DNA of 64,000 bases from an uncultured Gemmiger sp. (GCA_944388215.1 CALXHT010000002.1:1-64000); one strand, 5' to 3'; shown: positions 7,980 through 16,659, counted from the first letter of the stretch. Translations and numbers: made by a program. The notes: a model not told the origin generated them from the sequence alone.

Positions 7980-9008
7980 TTACGCCAGCCCTTTTCCAAA
8001 GCCACAATTCGGAAAATGGCATTCCGGGCAGTTCAGGCAGAGCCCGCCCACGCCCAGCCCGGCCAGCCAGTCGGCCGTCACCGGCACGTCGGCCAGCAGG
8101 CGGGGCAGCACCAGGTCAAAGATGGTCCGCTTGGCGTACATCACGCAGCCGGGCAGTCCGCACACCGGCCGCCCGTCGGCAAGATACCCCAGCATGAACA
8201 TGGCACCCGGCAAAACCGGCGCGCCGTAGCCCACAATGGCGGCACCGCTCTGCCGAATGGCCAGCGGCGTGCGGTCGTCGGGGTCCACGCTCATGCCCCC
8301 GGTGCAGAGGATCATCCCGACGCCGTCCTCCGCCATTTGGCGGATGGCCGCCGTGATGGCAGCGCTGTCGTCCCCCGGGGTGACGTGGGCCGCCATGGTG
8401 CAGCCGTACGCCGCCAGCTTTTCTTCCAGCACCGGCGTGAAGGCGTCCTGAATCAGCCCCTTCTGCACTTCGCTGCCCGTGGTCACCACGCCAAAGGTCC
8501 GCGCCCGGAAGGGCCGCAGCTCCAAAAGGGGTTCCGGCCCGGCCACCTGGCGGGCCTGCTCCATAGCGGTCTTTTCGATCACCAGCGGGATGATGCGGGT
8601 GCCGCAGAGCTTGTCGCCCTTGTGTACGGCAAACCCCGAGGACCGGGTGGCAATCATCATGCGGCCCAGGGCGTTGACGGCCCGGATGCGCTTTGCATCC
8701 ACTAAAAACAGCCCGTCGCAGTCGGCGGAAAGCTCGATCTTGCCTTCTTTCGGCTCCGAGGCGGTCATCTGTTCGTTCCGGCAGAGGTCCCGCAGGATCT
8801 CTGCGGCCTCGTTCTCGTGGAGCATGGATTCGTCCTTCTCCCAGACGTAGAGGTGCTCCTTACCGCAGCGCAGCAGCACGGGGATATCCTCGGGCGTCAC
8901 GATGTGGCCCTTGCGGAAGACCGGGCCTTTGGAGACGCCGGGAATGATCTGGGTAATGTCGTGGCAGAGTACCTGACCCACGGCATCCCGGGTATCAATG
9001 AGTTTCAT
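7980..9008 (-). CDS. MoeA/MogA-type molybdopterin-binding protein with Cys-rich tail
   Basis: This 342-residue protein is related to MoeA-type molybdopterin-binding proteins but is shorter. The molybdopterin-binding domain holds [13 protein letters not shown] and, later, [16 protein letters not shown]. The C-terminus has four cysteines in [18 protein letters not shown] (C-x2-C-x2-C-x4-C), which could bind a metal or act in sulfur/selenium transfer; that is inference. The ATG at 9008 follows GGGAGG; the frame extends upstream without a better site. It heads the operon running to xdhC and is divergent from yqeB. Proteins of this kind occur in selenium-dependent molybdenum hydroxylase loci. Confidence 0.8.
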   Translation of the reverse strand: MKLIDTRDAVGQVLCHDITQIIPGVSKGPVFRKGHIVTPEDIPVLLRCGKEHLYVWEKDESMLHENEAAEILRDLCRNEQMTASEPKEGKIELSADCDGLFLVDAKRIRAVNALGRMMIATRSSGFAVHKGDKLCGTRIIPLVIEKTAMEQARQVAGPEPLLELRPFRARTFGVVTTGSEVQKGLIQDAFTPVLEEKLAAYGCTMAAHVTPGDDSAAITAAIRQMAEDGVGMILCTGGMSVDPDDRTPLAIRQSGAAIVGYGAPVLPGAMFMLGYLADGRPVCGLPGCVMYAKRTIFDLVLPRLLADVPVTADWLAGLGVGGLCLNCPECHFPNCGFGKGLA

Positions 9009-9033
9009 ACGGAGTACCTCCCGAACGGCGCCG

Positions 9034-9062
9034 TTGCACAAAGGGGGCGCCGGTGTTACAAT
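9034..9062 (+). promoter_or_regulatory. Promoter of yqeB
   Basis: TTGCAC (9034-9039), 17 bases, TACAAT (9057-9062), followed by an AAGGGGG-type ribosome site and the ATG at 9090. I see no equally good promoter for the divergent operon. Confidence 0.55.
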
Positions 9063-9089
9063 GGTGTAAAACAAAAAGGGGGAAAGCAG

Positions 9090-9941
9090 ATGCAAACCAA
9101 CAAGGCAGACCGGCCCTGGATTGTCGTCCGGGGGGCCGGGGACCTGGCCACCGGCACGATCTTACGGCTGCACCGGTGCGGCTTCAAAGTACTGGCGCTG
9201 GAATGCGCCGACCCGTCGGCCATCCGGCGCAAGGCGGCCTTCTGCGAGGCGGTCTGGCAGGGCAGCACCACCGTGGAGGGGACTGTCTGCCGCCGCATTG
9301 AAAAGGCGGAAGAAGCCGCCGCCGTCTCCGCCGCGGGGGAAATACCTTTGCTGGTGGACGAGACCTGCGCTGCCGCAAACATCCTGCACCCGGCGGCGGT
9401 GGTGGATGCCATCCTGGCCAAGCGGAATCTCGGCACCCACCGGGCCATAGCGCCCATCACGGTGGGCCTCGGCCCCGGGTTTACGGCGGGGCAGGATGTG
9501 GACGCCGTGGTGGAGACCATGCGGGGACACAAGCTGGGCCGGGTGATCCTGGAGGGCGCGGCCATCCCCAACACCGGCGTGCCGGGCAACATCGGCGGCT
9601 ATACGGCGGAGCGTGTCATCCACGCACCGGCTGCGGGACCCATGGAGTTTGTCCCCGACGAAACCGGCACCCTCATCGATATCGGCGCCGTGGTCCGCAA
9701 GGGCCAGTGCATCGGCCGGGTGGGCGGCGTGGAAGTCCTGGCCACGCTGGACGGCGTGCTGCGGGGCATCATCCGGCAGGGTTATCCCGTCACCAAGGGG
9801 CTCAAAATCGCCGACATCGACCCGCGTATGGAGCAGGTCGCCAACTGCGACACGGTGTCCGACAAGGCCCGGGCCATCGCCGGGGGCGTGGTGGAAGCGC
9901 TGCTCTTCCTCGCCGAGGAGCGGGGCATCCCGCTGCTCTAG
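9090..9941 (+). CDS. yqeB: Selenium-dependent molybdenum cofactor protein YqeB
   Basis: YqeB occurs with selD, yqeC and xdhC-type genes in bacteria that make selenium-dependent molybdenum hydroxylases; its exact reaction is not settled. The N-terminus has a Rossmann-like motif, VVRGAGDLATGT (12-23). Further family features are LVDETCAAA, the LGPGFTAGQDVDAVVET segment, and GNIGGYTAERV. The 283-residue length fits. The start at 9090 follows AAAAAGGGGGAAAG. It runs divergently from the molybdenum operon and convergently toward yqeC with only 27 bases between them and no terminator. Confidence 0.9.
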   Translation: MQTNKADRPWIVVRGAGDLATGTILRLHRCGFKVLALECADPSAIRRKAAFCEAVWQGSTTVEGTVCRRIEKAEEAAAVSAAGEIPLLVDETCAAANILHPAAVVDAILAKRNLGTHRAIAPITVGLGPGFTAGQDVDAVVETMRGHKLGRVILEGAAIPNTGVPGNIGGYTAERVIHAPAAGPMEFVPDETGTLIDIGAVVRKGQCIGRVGGVEVLATLDGVLRGIIRQGYPVTKGLKIADIDPRMEQVANCDTVSDKARAIAGGVVEALLFLAEERGIPLL

Positions 9942-9968
9942 CAAGTGTAGCACATTTCCCGGGCAAAG

Positions 9969-10661
9969 TCACCCGCCCAGCACCCAGGGGGCCAAAAAAG
10001 CGTCCTCTTTTTGCAGCGCCCCCACCTGGCAGTCAAAGCCCTGCCGGGTCAGCGCCGCGGCGGCCTGCCGTCCGGCAGCCAATAACTTTTCATCATCCGC
10101 CTGGTTGAACAGCAGGCGGATGTTTTTTTGCGGCAAAGGACACCGGGCGGCGGCTTCCTCGGCACAAAAACACAATTCCTCCACCCCCACGGGGGTGCGG
10201 GGCGCCTTGGCCCAGGCGGGGTGCAAAGCGTACCGGTGGACCACCTCCTCCACCGGGCGGCCCAGCGCCGAAAGGCCCATAACAATCAGGGCGTGGGTGG
10301 TTTCGGCGGGCAGCACCGGCTCGTCGGGGCGGTGGAGTTTCAGGGGCAGCCGGTGGGCGCCATCCGCCTCGCAGACAATATAGTCCGCCGCCCGGCAGCC
10401 TGCGGCAAAAACTTCAGGGGGCAGGGCGGTCCATTTCTCCCCGGCGGGCACCCCGGCGCAGACGACGCCAGATTCTGCCAGCGCCGCCGCCAACCGGGCC
10501 GCCGTGGGGTCGGCCAGCCGCAGCCGGCAGTCTTCGGGGGCGGCGGGGTAGATGTGGGTGGTGGTGGTCCACAGCACCGAAAAACCGCAAAGGCGGTGCG
10601 CCAGACTGCGCACCGCCGTGGTTTTGCCGCCGGCGCCCAGCACCGCAATGCAGCCTTTCAT
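9969..10661 (-). CDS. yqeC: Selenium cofactor biosynthesis protein YqeC
   Basis: YqeC is a putative nucleotide-binding protein always found with selenium-dependent molybdenum hydroxylase genes. The start MKGCIAVLGAGGKTTAVRSL carries a P-loop-like GAGGKTT (9-15); TTTTHIY and CEADGAHRLPLK (with a conserved EADGA) follow. The 230-residue length is normal. It overlaps the DUF3343 gene by four bases (ATGA), making it the fourth gene of the yedE block. A frame continues upstream but lies within the DUF3343 gene. Confidence 0.9.
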   Translation of the reverse strand: MKGCIAVLGAGGKTTAVRSLAHRLCGFSVLWTTTTHIYPAAPEDCRLRLADPTAARLAAALAESGVVCAGVPAGEKWTALPPEVFAAGCRAADYIVCEADGAHRLPLKLHRPDEPVLPAETTHALIVMGLSALGRPVEEVVHRYALHPAWAKAPRTPVGVEELCFCAEEAAARCPLPQKNIRLLFNQADDEKLLAAGRQAAAALTRQGFDCQVGALQKEDAFLAPWVLGG

Positions 10662-10906
10662 GCGGGGTCCTCCGCGGTGAGCAGGCAGCTGTACTGCCCT
10701 TCCCGCAAGGCGTAGAGTGCCTCCCAGTCCCGGTCGAGACATTCCCGGCAGTCGCTGTCGGCGGTGTACCGCACACAGGTGCCGCAGCTGGAACTCAGCG
10801 CCCGGGGCACCGGCATCATCCGGGCCTGCACGCCCCGTTCCTCCAGCGCCTCGGCGGTGAGCAGGGCGCTCAGGTGGGTGTGGAAGGTGGCAATGTAGTC
10901 CCTCAT
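10658..10906 (-). CDS. DUF3343 protein, putative Se/S carrier
   Basis: DUF3343 proteins are small and often sit beside TusA-like or YedF-like genes; a role in carrying sulfur or selenium has been proposed but is not proven. This one has 82 residues with C41-x2-C44 (SSSCGTCVRY) and C53-x2-C56 (SDCRECL), four cysteines that could carry selenium or bind metal. It overlaps both neighbours by ATGA, so it is co-translated with the TusA-like protein and YqeC. Confidence 0.8.
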   Translation of the reverse strand: MRDYIATFHTHLSALLTAEALEERGVQARMMPVPRALSSSCGTCVRYTADSDCRECLDRDWEALYALREGQYSCLLTAEDPA

Positions 10907-11112
10907 TGTTTCGTCAGGGTCAGCCGGTATTCCTCGTCGGCGGCGGGGGATACCTCCACCGCGTAGCCGCTGTTGTGGGCAAACCGGGTGACGTTTTCCA
11001 CCGAACAGGGGTTATCCAGCAGCACTTCCAGCGTGGAAGGCGCGTCCTTCTGTACAGCCTTCTGCACCATGACCACCGGCATGGGGCAGGACAGTCCTCT
11101 AGCATCGATCAT
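10903..11112 (-). CDS. TusA/SirA-like sulfurtransferase, probable selenium carrier
   Basis: TusA proteins carry sulfur as a persulfide on a conserved cysteine. The motif GLSCPMPVV gives the CPxP signature with C9. A second cysteine, C36 in LDNPCSVENV, and the C-terminal SGYAVEV segment are common in YedF-like members next to yedE. The protein is only 69 residues, so it holds just the TusA domain without the extra domain of full YedF. It overlaps yedE and the DUF3343 gene by four bases each. A role in passing selenium from the transporter to SelD is inferred from context. Confidence 0.85.
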   Translation of the reverse strand: MIDARGLSCPMPVVMVQKAVQKDAPSTLEVLLDNPCSVENVTRFAHNSGYAVEVSPAADEEYRLTLTKQ

Positions 11113-12203
11113 ACGTTCTTCTTCTCCTTTTTATAGAGGTTGGCAACGGAAATCACCGCCAGCAGGATCAGGCATACCAAGACACCCACCCGGCCGGGCA
11201 GCGCCACGCCGCCCGCCGTGAAGGTGCCGTCCGTCATGGCGTCGGCGTTGCCGGCCATGCCGAAGTTGTGGGCCAGGGCGGCGCCCACGATCATGCCCAG
11301 CACGGTGACGGCGCTGTCGCCGTTGCCCTCACCGGCCAGGATCAGCTGGCGCAGGGGGCAACCGCCCAGCAGGATGGAACCCCAGCCTGCCGCCGCCATG
11401 CCGAGAAAGCTCCACAGATAATCGTGGTGGGCCACCGGCTGCACGGCCAGGGTGGGCTGGAACCGGCCCAGGATCAGGTTGCCCACCAGCACCACCACGA
11501 AGATGGCGCCGAAGCCGCTGAGCAGGTTGAAGTCACGGAACATCACGGCATCCCGGATGCCGCCCGCCATGCACAGGCGGCTCTTCTGGGCCAGGGCGCC
11601 CACGGCCAGCCCTGCAATGAGGGCGACGATCCAGGGGGCGTGGCTGGCGCCGGGACCCTCGGTGGAGAAGAGCAGCACCGACGGCACCGCCAGCAGCAAC
11701 ACCAGCAGGGCAATCATGAAGCCGGGCAGCACAAAGCCGTCGGCGGTTTTGACCTTGTAGGCCCGGCCCAGGGAAAAGCCCTTGCGCAGGCAGGCCACGC
11801 CTACGAGGATGCCGCAGACAAAGCCGGCCAGGCCGGCCAGCGCCGTGCCGTCGCCGCCGCCCAGGCGCAGCACCATACGCAGGGGGCAGCCCAGAAAGGC
11901 CAGCGCCCCCACCATGACGATGCCGCCCAGGATAAACCGCAGGGCCGGCGCGGAACCCGCCCGTGCCTTGAACTCCCTGCCCGCCAGCGCCATCACCGTG
12001 GCGCCCAGCACAAGACCGATGATCTCGGGGCGGACATACTGGACCTTGGCCGCATGATGCAGGCCCAGGGAGCCCGAGATATCCCGCAAAAAGCAGGCGA
12101 TGCAGAAGCCCATGTTGCCGGGGTTGCCCAAGGTCACCAGCACCAGGGCCGCCAGGCCCACCACGATGCCGGTGACGGGCACCAGAATGTTGATCTTTTT
12201 CAA
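11109..12203 (-). CDS. yedE: YedE-family putative selenium transporter
   Basis: YedE belongs to the YeeE/YedE family of membrane proteins that bring sulfur or selenium species into cells. The 364-residue protein has about nine or ten hydrophobic helices. Cysteines in or near membrane motifs are FCIACFLRD, FLGCPLRM, SRLCMAGGIRD and LLGGCPLRQ, which is the repeated GCPxR pattern of the family. It starts with TTG at 12203 after AAGGAGG. It leads a block of four overlapping genes (TusA-like, DUF3343, yqeC), which suggests selenium rather than sulfur import. Confidence 0.88.
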   Translation of the reverse strand: MKKINILVPVTGIVVGLAALVLVTLGNPGNMGFCIACFLRDISGSLGLHHAAKVQYVRPEIIGLVLGATVMALAGREFKARAGSAPALRFILGGIVMVGALAFLGCPLRMVLRLGGGDGTALAGLAGFVCGILVGVACLRKGFSLGRAYKVKTADGFVLPGFMIALLVLLLAVPSVLLFSTEGPGASHAPWIVALIAGLAVGALAQKSRLCMAGGIRDAVMFRDFNLLSGFGAIFVVVLVGNLILGRFQPTLAVQPVAHHDYLWSFLGMAAAGWGSILLGGCPLRQLILAGEGNGDSAVTVLGMIVGAALAHNFGMAGNADAMTDGTFTAGGVALPGRVGVLVCLILLAVISVANLYKKEKKNV

Positions 12204-12243
12204 AAACGATTCCTCCTTGTTCTGACTGCTTTTGACTGCGGCG

Positions 12244-12278
12244 TTGCGCGCCGCGCCCTGGCTGTGCTACACTGTAGC
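12244..12278 (+). promoter_or_regulatory. Promoter of the cysteine desulfurase with a small palindrome
   Basis: TTGCGC (12244-12249), 18 bases, TACACT (12268-12273). GCTAC-ACT-GTAGC (12266-12278) lies over the -10 box within a larger CCTGGCT/AGCCAGG repeat and could be an operator. Confidence 0.45.
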
Positions 12279-12308
12279 CAGGATTTCTATGAAGAAAGGG
12301 GCTTTGTC

Positions 12309-13460
12309 ATGCCCGCTGTCTACCTGGATCAGGCCGCCACATCCTTTCCCAAGCCGCCCTGCGTGGCGGATGCCATGGCGGCGTACATCACGCAGGTGGG
12401 CGCCAACGTGAACCGGGGCGTCTACGGCACCGCCCAGCAGGCGGAACGCACCGTGCTGCGGCTGCGCCAGCGGCTCTGCGCGCTGTTTGATTTCGCCGAC
12501 CCCACCCATGTGGTGCTCACCCCCGGCAACACCTGGGGGCTGAACCTGGTGCTGGGCGGGGCGCTGCACCCCGGGGACCACTGCATCGTGTCGGCTATGG
12601 AGCACAACGCCGTCATGCGGCCGCTCCACCGGCTGGCGGGGCAGGGAGTGACCTTCGACCGCATCCCCTGCGACGAAGAAGGCTTTCTCGACCTCTCCGC
12701 CCTGGAAACCCTTTTTCGCCCCAACACAAAACTGGTGGTGCTGGCCCATGCCTCCAACGTGTCGGGCACGGTGCAGGACGCCGCCGCGGTGGGCAGAATC
12801 TGCGCCGCCCACGGGGTGCCCTTCTGTCTCGACGCCGCCCAGACGGCGGGCCATCTGCCCCTTTCCTGTAAAGAGCTGGGCCTGGCAGCCTTGAGCGTGC
12901 CCGCCCACAAGGGGCTCATGGGGCCCCAGGGGCTGGGGGCGCTGCTGCTGGCGCCGAACTTTGCCAGAGCCCTGGACCCTTATGTCACGGGGGGCACCGG
13001 CAGCGCTTCGGACAGCGAGGAACAGCCCGGCTATATGCCGGACAAATTCGAGCCGGGCACCCAGAACCTGCCCGGCATCTACGGCTGGGAGGCGGCGCTG
13101 GCATATCTTGCTGAAATCGGGGTGGAAACAGTCCGCGCCCACGATGTGGCCATCAGCCGCCGGTTCCTGGAAGGACTTTCGACCATCCCCGGCGTGGCGC
13201 TGAAAGGGCCTAAAGACCCCCGGCGCCGGGTGGGGGTGTTCAGCCTGGATTTTGCGGGGCGGGACAACGCCGAGGTGGCCTACCAACTGGAAGCGGACTA
13301 CGGCATCCTGACCCGCTGCGGGCTGCACTGCGCTCCCGCCGCCCACAAAACATTGGGCACCTTTCCCCGGGGCACCGTGCGGTTTTCCACCGGCTGGTTC
13401 ACCAGCGAAGCCGATATTGACGCCGCCCTTGCCGCCATCCGGGCCGTTACCGCAGAATGA
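12309..13460 (+). CDS. Cysteine desulfurase-family aminotransferase (class V)
   Basis: This PLP enzyme probably removes sulfur or selenium from cysteine or selenocysteine. The 383-residue protein begins VYLDQAATSFPKP, the typical opening of the SufS-like group. MEHNAVMRPL contains the PLP-stacking histidine, LDAAQTAGHLPL the PLP-binding aspartate, SVPAHKGLMGPQG the Schiff-base Lys201, and TRCGLHCAP the reactive cysteine (C341, with C337 nearby). The subgroup beside selenium-dependent molybdenum hydroxylase genes in Gram-positives looks like this. It is divergent from yedE and its end overlaps the end of selD by 14 bases. Supplying selenium for SelD is inferred. Confidence 0.85.
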   Translation: MPAVYLDQAATSFPKPPCVADAMAAYITQVGANVNRGVYGTAQQAERTVLRLRQRLCALFDFADPTHVVLTPGNTWGLNLVLGGALHPGDHCIVSAMEHNAVMRPLHRLAGQGVTFDRIPCDEEGFLDLSALETLFRPNTKLVVLAHASNVSGTVQDAAAVGRICAAHGVPFCLDAAQTAGHLPLSCKELGLAALSVPAHKGLMGPQGLGALLLAPNFARALDPYVTGGTGSASDSEEQPGYMPDKFEPGTQNLPGIYGWEAALAYLAEIGVETVRAHDVAISRRFLEGLSTIPGVALKGPKDPRRRVGVFSLDFAGRDNAEVAYQLEADYGILTRCGLHCAPAAHKTLGTFPRGTVRFSTGWFTSEADIDAALAAIRAVTAE

Positions 13461-14493
13461 TCCGCCTGCCGCCCTGCGTCTCGGGCCGCACCACGCCCAC
13501 CCGCTGGGCGCTGGGCACCGCCCCCTGCAAATCGCGGTAAAGGGCGTCGGCGTCCCCGGGGGCTACGGCCATCAGCAGGCCGCCCGCCGTCTGGGGGTCG
13601 TAGAGAACATCCTGTACTTCCAGCGGCACGGCGCCGGGGTCCACCGCAGCCTCGGCATAGTGCCGGTTGCGGTACATCCCCTCGGGCAGCAGGCCCATTT
13701 TGGCAAATTCCAGCGCCGCGGGCAGAATGTCCACCGCGCCGGTGTCGATCTCCAGCTGTACGCCGCTGCCCTGGGCCATCTCGTAGGCGTGGCCCAGAAA
13801 ACCGAAGCCCGTCACATCGGTGCAGGCGTGGACTTCATACCGCACCATGCAGTCCCGGGCCGCCTTGTTTAAGGTGGTCATCAGGGTGTAGGCGGTCTTC
13901 ATCACCTCCGGCGGGCAGAGGTCGGCCTTCGCCGCCGTGGTCAGCACCCCGATGCCCAGGGGTTTTGTGAAGAGCAGCACATCCCCGGGGCGGGCGCCGG
14001 CGTTGGTCAGCACCCGGTCGGGGTGGACAAAACCCGTCACGGCCAGGCCGTATTTCGGCTCCTCGTCCAGGATGCTGTGCCCTCCCGTGATGATGGCCCC
14101 CGCCTCGTAGACCTTGTCGTAGCCGCCCCGCAGCAGGTCATGGACGGCCTCTTTCGGCATGGATTCGGGAATGCACAAAAGATTCAGCGCCAGTTTCGGC
14201 TCGCCTCCCATGGCGTAGACATCACTGAGGGCGTTGGTGGCGGCAATCTGGCCGAAGAGATAGGGATCGTCGGCGATGGGCGGGAAGAAGTCCACCGTCT
14301 GCACCAGGGCCAGCTCGTCGGAAACTTTGTACACCGAGGCGTCGTCGGAGGTATCGAACCCCACCAGCAGGTTGGGGTCGTGACGGGTGCGGATATCCCC
14401 CAGCAGCTGGGCCAGCACGCCGGCGCCCACCTTGGCGCCGCAGCCGGCGCAGTGGGCGAGCTTGGTCAGTTTGATGTTGGGTTCCTGTGACAT
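13447..14493 (-). CDS. selD: Selenide, water dikinase SelD
   Basis: SelD makes selenophosphate from selenide and ATP. The start at 14493 follows GGGAGAGG; 348 residues are normal. The active site is LAHCAGCGAK: Cys18 and Lys21 correspond to E. coli Cys17 and Lys20. The cysteine is an ordinary TGC codon, so this SelD is not itself a selenoprotein. GFDTSDDASVYKV, TGGHSILDEEPKYG and TDVTGFGFLGHAYEM are further family signatures. Since selA, selB and selC are not in the window, selenophosphate may go to the molybdenum cofactor, but they could lie elsewhere. Confidence 0.93.
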   Translation of the reverse strand: MSQEPNIKLTKLAHCAGCGAKVGAGVLAQLLGDIRTRHDPNLLVGFDTSDDASVYKVSDELALVQTVDFFPPIADDPYLFGQIAATNALSDVYAMGGEPKLALNLLCIPESMPKEAVHDLLRGGYDKVYEAGAIITGGHSILDEEPKYGLAVTGFVHPDRVLTNAGARPGDVLLFTKPLGIGVLTTAAKADLCPPEVMKTAYTLMTTLNKAARDCMVRYEVHACTDVTGFGFLGHAYEMAQGSGVQLEIDTGAVDILPAALEFAKMGLLPEGMYRNRHYAEAAVDPGAVPLEVQDVLYDPQTAGGLLMAVAPGDADALYRDLQGAVPSAQRVGVVRPETQGGRRIILR

Positions 14494-14528
14494 GGCGACC
14501 TCTCCCGAAAAAGCGTTATTCCAGCAAA

Positions 14529-14557
14529 AGAATAACACTCCCGCCCCCAAAGGTCAA
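14529..14557 (-). promoter_or_regulatory. Promoter of selD
   Basis: On the minus strand TTGACC (14557-14552), 17 bases, TATTCT (14534-14529), ahead of the selD ATG at 14493. Confidence 0.6.
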
Positions 14558-14564
14558 GTCGGGT

Positions 14565-14593
14565 TTGCGGGGCGGGGGCGGTCATGCTATAAT
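14565..14593 (+). promoter_or_regulatory. Promoter of the two-component system
   Basis: TTGCGG (14565-14570), 17 bases, TATAAT (14588-14593), followed by AAAGGAGG (14612-14619). Back-to-back with the selD promoter. Confidence 0.65.
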
Positions 14594-14627
14594 AAAATGA
14601 AATGGTGTGCGAAAGGAGGCGGTCCGG

Positions 14628-15338
14628 GTGATCCACATTGCCATTGTGGAGGACGACCCCCAGGTGCGGGAGCAGCTGGTGGGCTATGTGCGCCGGTACG
14701 AGCGGCAGTTCGGCAGAATGTTTGATCTGACCACCTTTTCCGACGGGGACGAGATCGTGACGGACTACCGGGCGGTGTACGACATCATCCTGCTGGACAT
14801 CGAGATGCAGCGGATGGACGGCATGACGGCGGCGGAGGCCATCCGCAGGGTGGACAAGGATGTCATCCTGATTTTTATCACCAACATGGCCCAGTTTGCC
14901 ATCCGGGGCTACGCGGTGGACGCCCTGGACTATGTGCTCAAGCCGGTGCCCTACTTTGCCTTTTCCCAGCAGCTGCAGAAGGCGGTGGACCGGCTGCGCA
15001 AGCGGCAGACCGTCTTTCTCACCGTGCCGGTGGAGGGCGGTTTGCGGCGCATTGATGTGTCGGCCCTCTATTACCTGGCCAGCGAGGGCCACTCGGTGCG
15101 GTTCTACACCGAGTACGGGGACTTTTCCGCCCCCGGCAGCCTGAAAAGCTACGAGGAAAAACTGGCGGGCCAGCCCTTTGCCCGGTGCAACAGCGGCTAT
15201 ATCGTCAACCTGGCCCAGGTGCTGGCGGTGCAGCAGAACACCGTCCAGGTGGGGCCCCACCATCTGCAGATCAGCCGTCCCCGCAAGAAGGCCTTCCTGG
15301 AGGCCCTCACCGATTACATCGGAGGGAGCGGAAAATGA
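14628..15338 (+). CDS. LytTR-type response regulator (AgrA-like)
   Basis: The protein has a receiver domain at residues 1-120 and a LytTR DNA-binding domain at about 135-236. Acidic residues 9 and 10 (VEDD), the phosphorylated Asp57 (DIILLDIEM) and Lys in YVLKPV complete the receiver site. A GTG at 14628 after AAAGGAGG is chosen over the ATG at 14607, which lies before the ribosome site. The pattern RRIDVSALYYLASEGHSVRF and PFARCNSGYIVNL is typical of LytTR regulators in peptide-pheromone and bacteriocin circuits. Its stop overlaps the kinase start (ATGA). The target genes are unknown; no peptide gene is evident beside it. Confidence 0.9.
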   Translation: MIHIAIVEDDPQVREQLVGYVRRYERQFGRMFDLTTFSDGDEIVTDYRAVYDIILLDIEMQRMDGMTAAEAIRRVDKDVILIFITNMAQFAIRGYAVDALDYVLKPVPYFAFSQQLQKAVDRLRKRQTVFLTVPVEGGLRRIDVSALYYLASEGHSVRFYTEYGDFSAPGSLKSYEEKLAGQPFARCNSGYIVNLAQVLAVQQNTVQVGPHHLQISRPRKKAFLEALTDYIGGSGK

Positions 15339-16612
15339 TCCTGCCTGATATTCCCCGGCTCTACACCGCCCTGGCCGAGTGGCTGGCCTGCCTGCTCTAT
15401 GTGCTGGCGCTGCCCCGGCGGTTCGGCAAGGGGGCCGCGGCGGCCATCAGCACCGGGGCCCTGGCGGTGCTGGGGGTGTTTTTGCATCTCACCGGCGATG
15501 TGCCGCTGGTGTGGTGGATCCCCTGCATGGGGGCGGCGGTGGGCATGATGTACGCCTTCCTCTTTCTCTGCTGCGAGATTCACCCCCGGGAGGCGGGGTA
15601 CACCTGCGCCCGGGCCTTCATTCTGGCGGAGTTTGCCGCCAGCCTGGAATGGCAGATCCACTGTGTGCTCTGGCCGGGGCGCAGCCCCTGGGCGGTGCCC
15701 TCCCTGGTGCTGCTGGCGATGGTGTACAGCCTTGTGTACAGCTTTGCGGGCTGGTACGATTTCCGCCACCGGCGGCCCGAGCGGGGGATGGAGATCACCC
15801 GGCGGGCGCTGTTCAGCGCGGTGATCATGGCGGCGGTGGCCTTTGCGGTGAGCAATCTGGCCTTCACCCAGGATGGCCAGGCCACCTTCACGGTGTTTTA
15901 TATCCGCACGCTGGTGGACCTGGCGGGGGTGCTGGTGCTGTCGCTGCAGCAGGACCAGCTGCGGGAGGACTGGCTCCACCGGGAGCTGGAAGCCATGGAC
16001 AACGTGCTGCACCGCCAGTACGAGCAGTACCAGCAGAGCCGGGAGAGCATCCGGCTCATCAACCGGCACTGCCACGATCTGAAACTGCAGATCGCGGCCA
16101 TCCGGGCGGAGCACGACCCCGGCAAGCGGGCGGCGGCGCTGGACGAGATGGAGAGCGGCATCCGGATGTACGAGGCCCAGAACAAGACGGGCAACCCGGT
16201 GCTGGACACGCTGCTCACCGCCAAGAGCCTCTACTGCCAGCAGCACGACATCAACTTCACCTGCGTGGCGGACGGGCATCTTCTGGACTTCATGCCCACG
16301 GGGGATATCTGCACCATTGTGGGCACGGCGCTGGACAACGCCACCGAGAGCGTCCAGACGCTGCACGATGCCGACAAGCGGCTGATCCGGGTGGCCATCT
16401 TTGCCCAGCACGGCTTTGTGATGCTGCGGTTCGAGAACTACTGCGAGGTGCCGGTGCAGCTGGACGCCGACGGCATGCCGCCCCACGGCTACGGGGTGCG
16501 CACGGTCCGGGCGGCGGCGGAGAAGTACGGCGGCACCGTGACGGTGCACTGCAAGGACGGCTGGTTCATCCTGCGGGTGCTGCTGCCCGCGGCGGGTTCC
16601 AGTGCAAAATAG
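15335..16612 (+). CDS. GHKL sensor histidine kinase (AgrC-like)
   Basis: The 425-residue protein has about six hydrophobic helices in residues 10-205, a dimerisation segment around NRHCHDLKLQI with the likely phosphorylated His247, and a C-terminal ATP-binding domain. The N-box is GTALDNATESV (Asn335) and the G-box is PPHGYGVRTV (about 383-390). This is the AgrC-like layout that reads small extracellular ligands through membrane helices. It is translationally coupled to the response regulator and followed by a strong terminator. Confidence 0.88.
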   Translation: MILPDIPRLYTALAEWLACLLYVLALPRRFGKGAAAAISTGALAVLGVFLHLTGDVPLVWWIPCMGAAVGMMYAFLFLCCEIHPREAGYTCARAFILAEFAASLEWQIHCVLWPGRSPWAVPSLVLLAMVYSLVYSFAGWYDFRHRRPERGMEITRRALFSAVIMAAVAFAVSNLAFTQDGQATFTVFYIRTLVDLAGVLVLSLQQDQLREDWLHRELEAMDNVLHRQYEQYQQSRESIRLINRHCHDLKLQIAAIRAEHDPGKRAAALDEMESGIRMYEAQNKTGNPVLDTLLTAKSLYCQQHDINFTCVADGHLLDFMPTGDICTIVGTALDNATESVQTLHDADKRLIRVAIFAQHGFVMLRFENYCEVPVQLDADGMPPHGYGVRTVRAAAEKYGGTVTVHCKDGWFILRVLLPAAGSSAK

Positions 16613-16625
16613 GGAAAAACTGCAG

Positions 16626-16659
16626 ACCGGTCTGTGCATAATGCACAGACCGGTTTTTT
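16626..16659 (+). terminator. Terminator of the two-component operon
   Basis: ACCGGTCTGTGCAT (16626-16639) pairs with ATGCACAGACCGGT (16641-16654), followed by TTTTTT. Confidence 0.85.

Noticed and set aside
13447-14493. SelD as a selenoprotein
   Set aside because: The active-site codon is TGC and no in-frame TGA is present.
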